A DNA stretch of 37,657 bases from Lachnospiraceae bacterium (GTDB lineage: Bacteria; Bacillota; Clostridia; Lachnospirales; Lachnospiraceae), in NCBI GenBank assembly GCA_017634065.1, contig JAGBOC010000029.1, positions 1-37,657 on the forward strand. The letters are read 5' to 3'. Positions 33,396-37,657 of this stretch are shown one piece after another. The first letter of the stretch is position 1. Each line of letters starts with the position of its first letter. A program made the translations under genes and the position numbers. The notes under the pieces were generated by a model that saw only the letters and a list, made by a program, of their open reading frames with translations, did no database searches and had not been told where the DNA came from.

Positions 33396-33566
33396 TCAAT
33401 AATACTTGATATGTCCTACAGTGATGCCATTTAGTTTGTCGTTTACAACATTTGACATAGTTCTGTGCCTAGTGTAGTGCTTGCCAGATTTAATTTCGAT
33501 AGGATACACCTTCCCTTTTTCTTCTATGACAAAATCTATCTCGCCACGTTTTATTGTAACTTTTAC
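33396..33566 (-). pseudogene. 3' stub of a DUF4143-family ATPase, cut by H element 5
   Basis: Minus-strand frame of ~56 codons: RGEIDFVIEEKGKVYPIEIK, SGKHYTRHRTMSNVV, ending HIKYY and TGA at 33396. EIDFV...YPIEIKSGK is the nuclease-like C-terminal signature of the DUF4143 ATPases. The 5' portion is missing and the break coincides with the left end of H (33565). Confidence 0.75.
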
Positions 33567-33623
33567 CCCCCCCTATGGGTACCCCCTAACTTTTATAACT
33601 TGTAGGTGGTTGGTACTGGGGAG
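33565..33623 (+). repeat. H element copy 5
   Basis: TATGGGTACC variant with extra C at the left end. Directly interrupts an ATPase reading frame, so its left edge is defined. Confidence 0.8.
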
Positions 33624-33631
33624 GTTCGCCG

Positions 33632-33689
33632 TAGGGGCGAGCATCGCGAGCCCTAGTAGTATAGTAGGGGTGAGCATTGCGAACCCTAA
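33632..33689 (+). repeat. Two module A copies in the leader of copy 5
   Basis: GTAGGGGCGAGCATCGCGAG (33632) and GTAGGGGTGAGCATTGCGAA (33667) with CCCTA endings; no B, C or D module. Shows that the leader composition varies while H and the ATG-proximal box are constant. Confidence 0.75.
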
Positions 33690-33715
33690 CTAAATAGGTC
33701 GTTAGATACACATTT

Positions 33716-35230
33716 ATGAGAAAAAGCACAAGAATAGTAAGAAAGTATATAGCAACATTTTTGATTGTGCTTATGAGTATAGAGAGTTTTGGTGCTGTGG
33801 TTTCTGATAATGACGGAAGTGCCTTTATCACAAAGGCTGAATTTGATAGTCTCAAGAATAACTTCCAATCTCAGATAGATCAATACAATACAAGTATTGA
33901 TAGTAAAGTTGATGGTGCGATATCATCATATCTTGCTGGGATAAATGTTGCGAAAGAAACAGAAGAAAGGACAATTTACGCACCATCATTTGTTAGATCC
34001 CTTACAAGTTCAGATTATAGATGGAGTGAGGGAACTATGGATATGACTCTTTATGGGTCTTTTTTTCGATTTGGTGGACCTGTGGGTGTCTTCAAAGGTA
34101 CCTTTACGACAGAGAATCCTACAAATTTTAAAGAGGCGCTTATAAAAAATGTTGACTATACAAATGGTTCTGCTGCTTGGCATGCATACTCGGCAACAAA
34201 GCAATATGTTGTAGGTTCAGCTTTCACAATCCTTAGTTCAGGATTTAGGCAATCTGGGCTAAATAGTGTATATGTTTACACGGGTGGTTCGGATAGTATT
34301 TCAGATTCTATATTAACTAATTCAACCTCATTTGTTATACGATTAGGTGCTTGGGGTGGAACACCTTTGGACTCTACAAATACTTTTAATGTTACTAATT
34401 TCATAGATTTTCCTGGCAATCAAGCAAGTTTTAGGCGCGCAGTAATAGATGATAATGCTAACTTTAAAGGCGCATTGATTCTAAATCAACCATCATTGGC
34501 GAATAAATTCAATAACAACGATGAGTTCAGGGATTGGGTAAATGATACAACTTCGACTGGGCACACAGTTACGAATGGATTGGGTGCACTATCTCTTGTT
34601 GGTACTGCACAGACGTACACTATGTCAGCAAATGGTAGCGGAATTGATACAAATCTTATAGATAATGTTTCAATAATTCAACACGATCACACAGGGTCAT
34701 GGAGCGGTTCCCGTGCAAATAGAGTAAAACCATATTTTGGATTTGTAAGACCTATTACTGATTGGAACCAAATATACATTGATGCATTTGATAATATGCT
34801 TGGTGATGTCTTGCTTGATTCAGATCCAAATAAAAGTACAAATACATTGACTGATTCATATGGGGACCATTTGAAACTTGGTGCAGGTTGGCCTATTATA
34901 AAGGCTGATGCTGAAAATAAAATCACATATGAGTTTTCATTTGCTGATACATCACAAGATTATTGGGTATGGATTAAAGAAGGAAGTTTTGATTCATCAA
35001 AAGGAGTTGATGAGGACAAGACAAATTGCATAAAGACATTTGGAATTAAAGATACTACGACTACATATAATACAACACATAATTGCCTTGAAATAAAGAA
35101 TGGTAAAGGAAAAGTAAAATGGACCATGAATAATAAAGCAGTGGTATTTATTAAATGGGCGCATGCAAGGTCTCGCAATGCTGGTGGTGGGACGCTTATA
35201 CCAGCAAGTAAATGTATGGTAGAACGATAA
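33716..35230 (+). CDS. Secreted variable coiled-coil protein, family copy 5 (504 aa)
   Basis: Signal peptide (RKSTRIVRKYIATFLIVLM, ending SFGA), coiled coil, boundary YLAGI, then sequence related to copy 1 over much of its length: a DW-x(8-9)-FDNMLGD segment against NW..KYDNLVGN, LGAGWPIIKADAENKITYEFSFADTSQDYWVW against SAGAPIVEAKVEDVIQIDLEF ... DYDVW, and the closing FIKW/GGGT. The two lie at opposite ends of the window yet are each other's closest relatives here. Function unknown, probably secreted. Start box TAGGTCGTTAG 10 nt upstream. Confidence 0.93.
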   Translation: MRKSTRIVRKYIATFLIVLMSIESFGAVVSDNDGSAFITKAEFDSLKNNFQSQIDQYNTSIDSKVDGAISSYLAGINVAKETEERTIYAPSFVRSLTSSDYRWSEGTMDMTLYGSFFRFGGPVGVFKGTFTTENPTNFKEALIKNVDYTNGSAAWHAYSATKQYVVGSAFTILSSGFRQSGLNSVYVYTGGSDSISDSILTNSTSFVIRLGAWGGTPLDSTNTFNVTNFIDFPGNQASFRRAVIDDNANFKGALILNQPSLANKFNNNDEFRDWVNDTTSTGHTVTNGLGALSLVGTAQTYTMSANGSGIDTNLIDNVSIIQHDHTGSWSGSRANRVKPYFGFVRPITDWNQIYIDAFDNMLGDVLLDSDPNKSTNTLTDSYGDHLKLGAGWPIIKADAENKITYEFSFADTSQDYWVWIKEGSFDSSKGVDEDKTNCIKTFGIKDTTTTYNTTHNCLEIKNGKGKVKWTMNNKAVVFIKWAHARSRNAGGGTLIPASKCMVER

Positions 35231-35247
35231 AATACAGTTATTAAATA

Positions 35248-35615
35248 TTATATATATTCAACAGGAATTATGTAATTATTATTATCAATTTTTTTAAGCT
35301 CACTTGATGTGCATATTATGCCACCTTCACCTACATTAACATTTTTATAATAACTTTTAATAAATCTAAATGACTTTATCGAATCTATACTTGGTGTAGG
35401 ATTTTTCTTAATCTCAATAGGATAGAGAGTGTTATTTTCATAAAAAAGTAAATCTATCTCTTCTTTATTTGAGTTTCTAAAATAATATATATTTGGTCTT
35501 GTACCATTATTTGCAAAACTTTTTAGAATCTCAGACACAACAAATGTTTCAAATATACTACCGCTATATGCACCATTTTCTAAAGTTTTAGCGTCGTTCC
35601 AATCGGTTAGGTAGC
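35248..35615 (-). pseudogene. 3' fragment of a DUF4143-family ATPase, cut by an IS110 stub
   Basis: Minus-strand frame of ~120 codons from CYLTDWNDAKTLENGAYSG (35610) through FETFVVSEILKSFANNG, YYFRNSNKEEIDLLF, YPIEIKKNPTP to IPVEYI and stop. This is the DUF4143 C-terminal half. The N-terminal AAA domain is missing and the break is at the IS110 remnant. A different paralogue from 33396-33566. Confidence 0.8.
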
Positions 35616-35940
35616 AGAGAAGACAAGCCCTCTAATATTGTTTTTTTTTGAATGAAAAAGGAGTTTAACTAATTATTTTACTCCACCAGCTTTGAGTGGG
35701 TCGTATGCAACATCATTTTTTGTAATAAAGTATATGGCTTTCAATACTTTTTTGATGAGATGTCCATAAGCTACACAAGTTTCTTTAGTTTCACGTTTTC
35801 TTTTATAGTAATTATACCATTTAGGGTTATTATGTATTATGACTTGCATACTTTTATAAAATACTTTCCATAGGTGTCTTGAACCTTCATGAGAAACTTT
35901 ATCGCGACTTACAGAGTCGCCAGTTTCAAATCTTTGAGGC
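35616..35940 (-). mobile_element. IS110-family transposase 3' fragment (longest)
   Basis: Minus-strand coding: FKPQRFETGDSVSRDKVSH, EGSRHLWKVFYKSMQ, VAYGHLIKKVLKAIYFITK, NDVAYDPLKAGGVK, stop at 35673. This is the C-terminal Transposase_20 part of IS110-family DEDD transposases. A TGA closes the frame upstream. 3' non-coding region (35616-35672) is truncated relative to stubs 1 and 2. Confidence 0.8.
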
Positions 35941-35961
35941 TTGAAAAAGCCTCATTTTTTT
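35936..35961 (+). terminator. Terminator-like hairpin before H element 6
   Basis: GAGGCTT / AAGCCTC with GAAA loop and seven T. No plus-strand gene ends nearby; it may insulate the copy 6 leader from upstream transcription. Confidence 0.7.
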
Positions 35962-35973
35962 GTCCTTTGGTAT

Positions 35974-36029
35974 AACCCCCTATGGGTACCCCCTAACTTT
36001 CATAACTTGTAGGTGGTTGGTACTGGGGA
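35974..36029 (+). repeat. H element copy 6
   Basis: TATGGGTACC variant, preceded by GGTATAACC exactly as at copy 1. Confidence 0.8.
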
Positions 36030-36332
36030 CTTGCGTTCGCCGGATTTCGCTATCGTGGAACCGCGAAGTCGCGATTCCACTGACGCTTCATCGGCTCCGC
36101 TCTTCAAAAAATGCTAAAAAGAAGCATTTTTTGAGATTGATAGGGCAGGCAAGAGGGCGTTTGAAATAGTGAATTAGTATAAAGAGCCATCTATAGGTAG
36201 ATGTTGTACTTGCGAACGTATTTTGTGAGCTTAGTACAACACTATGCCAGATTTCCGTGAAGACATAAAGCATCTGAATGCTTTTCGGGAATCGGTTAGT
36301 AAACTAGTTTGTAGGGGCGAGCACCGCGAGCC
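36030..36332 (+). repeat. Mosaic leader of copy 6: modules D, C, A
   Basis: D (36030-36192) and C (36193-36299) nearly identical to the copy 4 leader, then a single module A (36311-36332) where copy 4 has A/B. The embedded AAAAAATGCT/AGCATTTTTT hairpin recurs. No gene is supported here. Confidence 0.75.
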
Positions 36333-36354
36333 CGTAGGTCGTAAGCAATAAATT

Positions 36355-37657
36355 ATGAAAAGAAGCACAAGAATAGTAAAGAGAACTTTGGCACTATTTT
36401 TAGTTGTGCTTATGAGTATAGAGAGTTTTGGCGCGGTTGTTAGTGATAATGATGGAAGTGCCTTTATTACAAAGGCTGAATTTGATAGTCTCAAGAATAA
36501 CTTCCAGAGCCAAATCAACCAATACAATACATCAATTGATGCAAAGATAGATGGAGCAATAGCGTCTTATCTTAGTGGTATTAAACTTCAGAAAACGTAT
36601 GAGTTTAAATTACCTTATGAAACTAATAATTTTTGGGTGTATGCAAATCTTCGTCCCAATATACCACATTCTATATCTTCCTGGTTCTATAATAATAGAC
36701 CGGCACGTAATGGGGCGCAAAGGGTGCTTGGTACAGCAACAAAAACCGTTTTTGATAACTATGCTCTCGGTGCACCGCCTATATGGATAAGAAGCGTGTC
36801 ATCGGCAGAAACTTATGTCGCAGAAAATGGTGGATTTGATGATAAAATAGTTATAAATATGACGGGTAATTATGATGGGAGTAACTATTTTAATTTTCCG
36901 GCTGAATTAGATCGTGGTTCTGGTGCTGCGGTAATTGCCTATATATACCGACATGACAATGGTTTAAATATAACAACACATGACTATGAATATCAACCAA
37001 CGAATTATGGTGAAATAAATATGCTATTGTGCCAGTGCGGTAATGATGCAATTATAACGGATTCTGCACCTAATTTTTTAGTATATCAATATGATAAAGA
37101 TGGCTCAACATATATAAATAGAATAGATCAAAATAATAAGGCTGCAATAAACAAAGACTCAATCAATAATTATTTGAATAATATTTCTTTTTCGGCGAAA
37201 AAATATGCACCACTTGTAACTAATTCGGATCAAGAAATATTTGCAATTGAAACGAATGCTACAAATCCTTCACTATATAATTTTGAAGCAACCGGTTTAT
37301 GGGCAAAATTAGATCAAGCTCGGATGTCTGGGGAACATAAAGTATATCTTTATAGCCCAAATCCAAGAGATTTGTCTGCAACTCCAACTATCAAATCGCA
37401 AACCTTTACTGATGATAAATTCTTTTTTGGCTATGATAATGAATACACCAATATTCAAAGACGAACCTATAGTACTGACACAACAGCGTCTGGCTGGATA
37501 ACTTGTGATCAGAGTCAAATCTTAATATTGCCTAATTCTGGAATAATTACAGGGGATAAATTATTTCAATCAATTAATGATGATAAAGGAAACAAGTTTA
37601 AATCTTTTGGTGGAATAAAAATTGCAGATAAAGCAGAAGGAGATGTTTCTTTTAAAA
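36355..37657 (+). CDS. Secreted variable coiled-coil protein, family copy 6 (partial, at least 434 aa)
   Basis: Open from the conserved ATG to the window end with no stop or frameshift. Signal peptide KRSTRIVKR ... SFGA, coiled coil KAEFDSLKNNFQSQINQYN, boundary YLSGI, then unique sequence. Leader and first ~20 codons almost identical to copy 4, while the downstream part is unrelated by eye. The C-terminal domain is beyond the window. TAGGTCGTAAG box 9 nt before the ATG. Confidence 0.9.
   Translation, partial: MKRSTRIVKRTLALFLVVLMSIESFGAVVSDNDGSAFITKAEFDSLKNNFQSQINQYNTSIDAKIDGAIASYLSGIKLQKTYEFKLPYETNNFWVYANLRPNIPHSISSWFYNNRPARNGAQRVLGTATKTVFDNYALGAPPIWIRSVSSAETYVAENGGFDDKIVINMTGNYDGSNYFNFPAELDRGSGAAVIAYIYRHDNGLNITTHDYEYQPTNYGEINMLLCQCGNDAIITDSAPNFLVYQYDKDGSTYINRIDQNNKAAINKDSINNYLNNISFSAKKYAPLVTNSDQEIFAIETNATNPSLYNFEATGLWAKLDQARMSGEHKVYLYSPNPRDLSATPTIKSQTFTDDKFFFGYDNEYTNIQRRTYSTDTTASGWITCDQSQILILPNSGIITGDKLFQSINDDKGNKFKSFGGIKIADKAEGDVSFK

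Noticed and set aside
31930-37657. Cell-wall-anchored (LPXTG) or S-layer proteins
   Set aside because: No LPXTG, SLH, choline-binding or C-terminal membrane segment is visible in the five complete copies.
1-37657. tRNA or rRNA genes
   Set aside because: No cloverleaf-type T-loop sequences or rRNA segments were recognised by eye on either strand; a tRNAscan run would settle this.

Overview
This is a low-GC, densely coded window with strong AGGAGG-type ribosome binding sites. It carries anaerobe signatures: rubrerythrin, the [FeFe]-hydrogenase maturase HydF, an Rrf2/IscR-NifS-IscU set and a CIRCE element. Together these point to an anaerobic Clostridia, most likely Lachnospiraceae. I base this on protein character, not on any database search.

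Layout. (1) 1-6230: three complete secreted proteins (508, 517 and 516 aa) of one paralogous family. Each has a near-invariant signal peptide plus coiled-coil N-terminus (about 75 residues) and a strongly diverged remainder. (2) 6240-31450: a conserved chromosomal block. It holds recA-recX; carbamate kinase; pgeF; MATE exporter-trmB (minus strand); clpB with CIRCE; iscR (minus) divergent from iscS-iscU; a molybdopterin-binding protein followed by modABC behind a candidate ModE-type operator; a DUF1622 protein; a tight operon of FecCD permease, ABC ATPase, NifH-like, NifD-like, NifK-like, lipoprotein binding protein, TM1266-type regulator and hydF; then rubrerythrin and convergent pyruvate kinase. 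(3) 31490-37657: three more copies of the secreted family (457 aa, 504 aa, and one running off the window).

The two flanks share a composite repeating unit that ordinary annotation would miss. Upstream of every secreted gene is a roughly 56-bp hairpin element (here H), followed by a mosaic of GC-rich palindromic modules (here A, B, C, D), then a conserved TAGGYCGTWAG box about 10 nt before the ATG in place of a normal Shine-Dalgarno. Between the genes, on the opposite strand, lie 3' stubs of IS110-family transposases and of DUF4143-type ATPases. The layout reads as a dispersed, expandable family of exported variable proteins with its own leader architecture. A degenerate H copy sits upstream of recA, and module A is tandemly amplified in the MATE exporter leader.

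The second item of interest is the nitrogenase-like operon. The reductase (NifH-like) keeps its P-loop and both cluster cysteines. By eye, the catalytic pair has three cysteines on the D-like subunit and one on the K-like subunit, and lacks the FeMo-cofactor histidine. This looks more like the dark-operative tetrapyrrole reductases than a nitrogen-fixing enzyme. It is encoded together with a metal-chelate importer. No nifB, nifE or nifN homologue is present, and the substrate is unknown.
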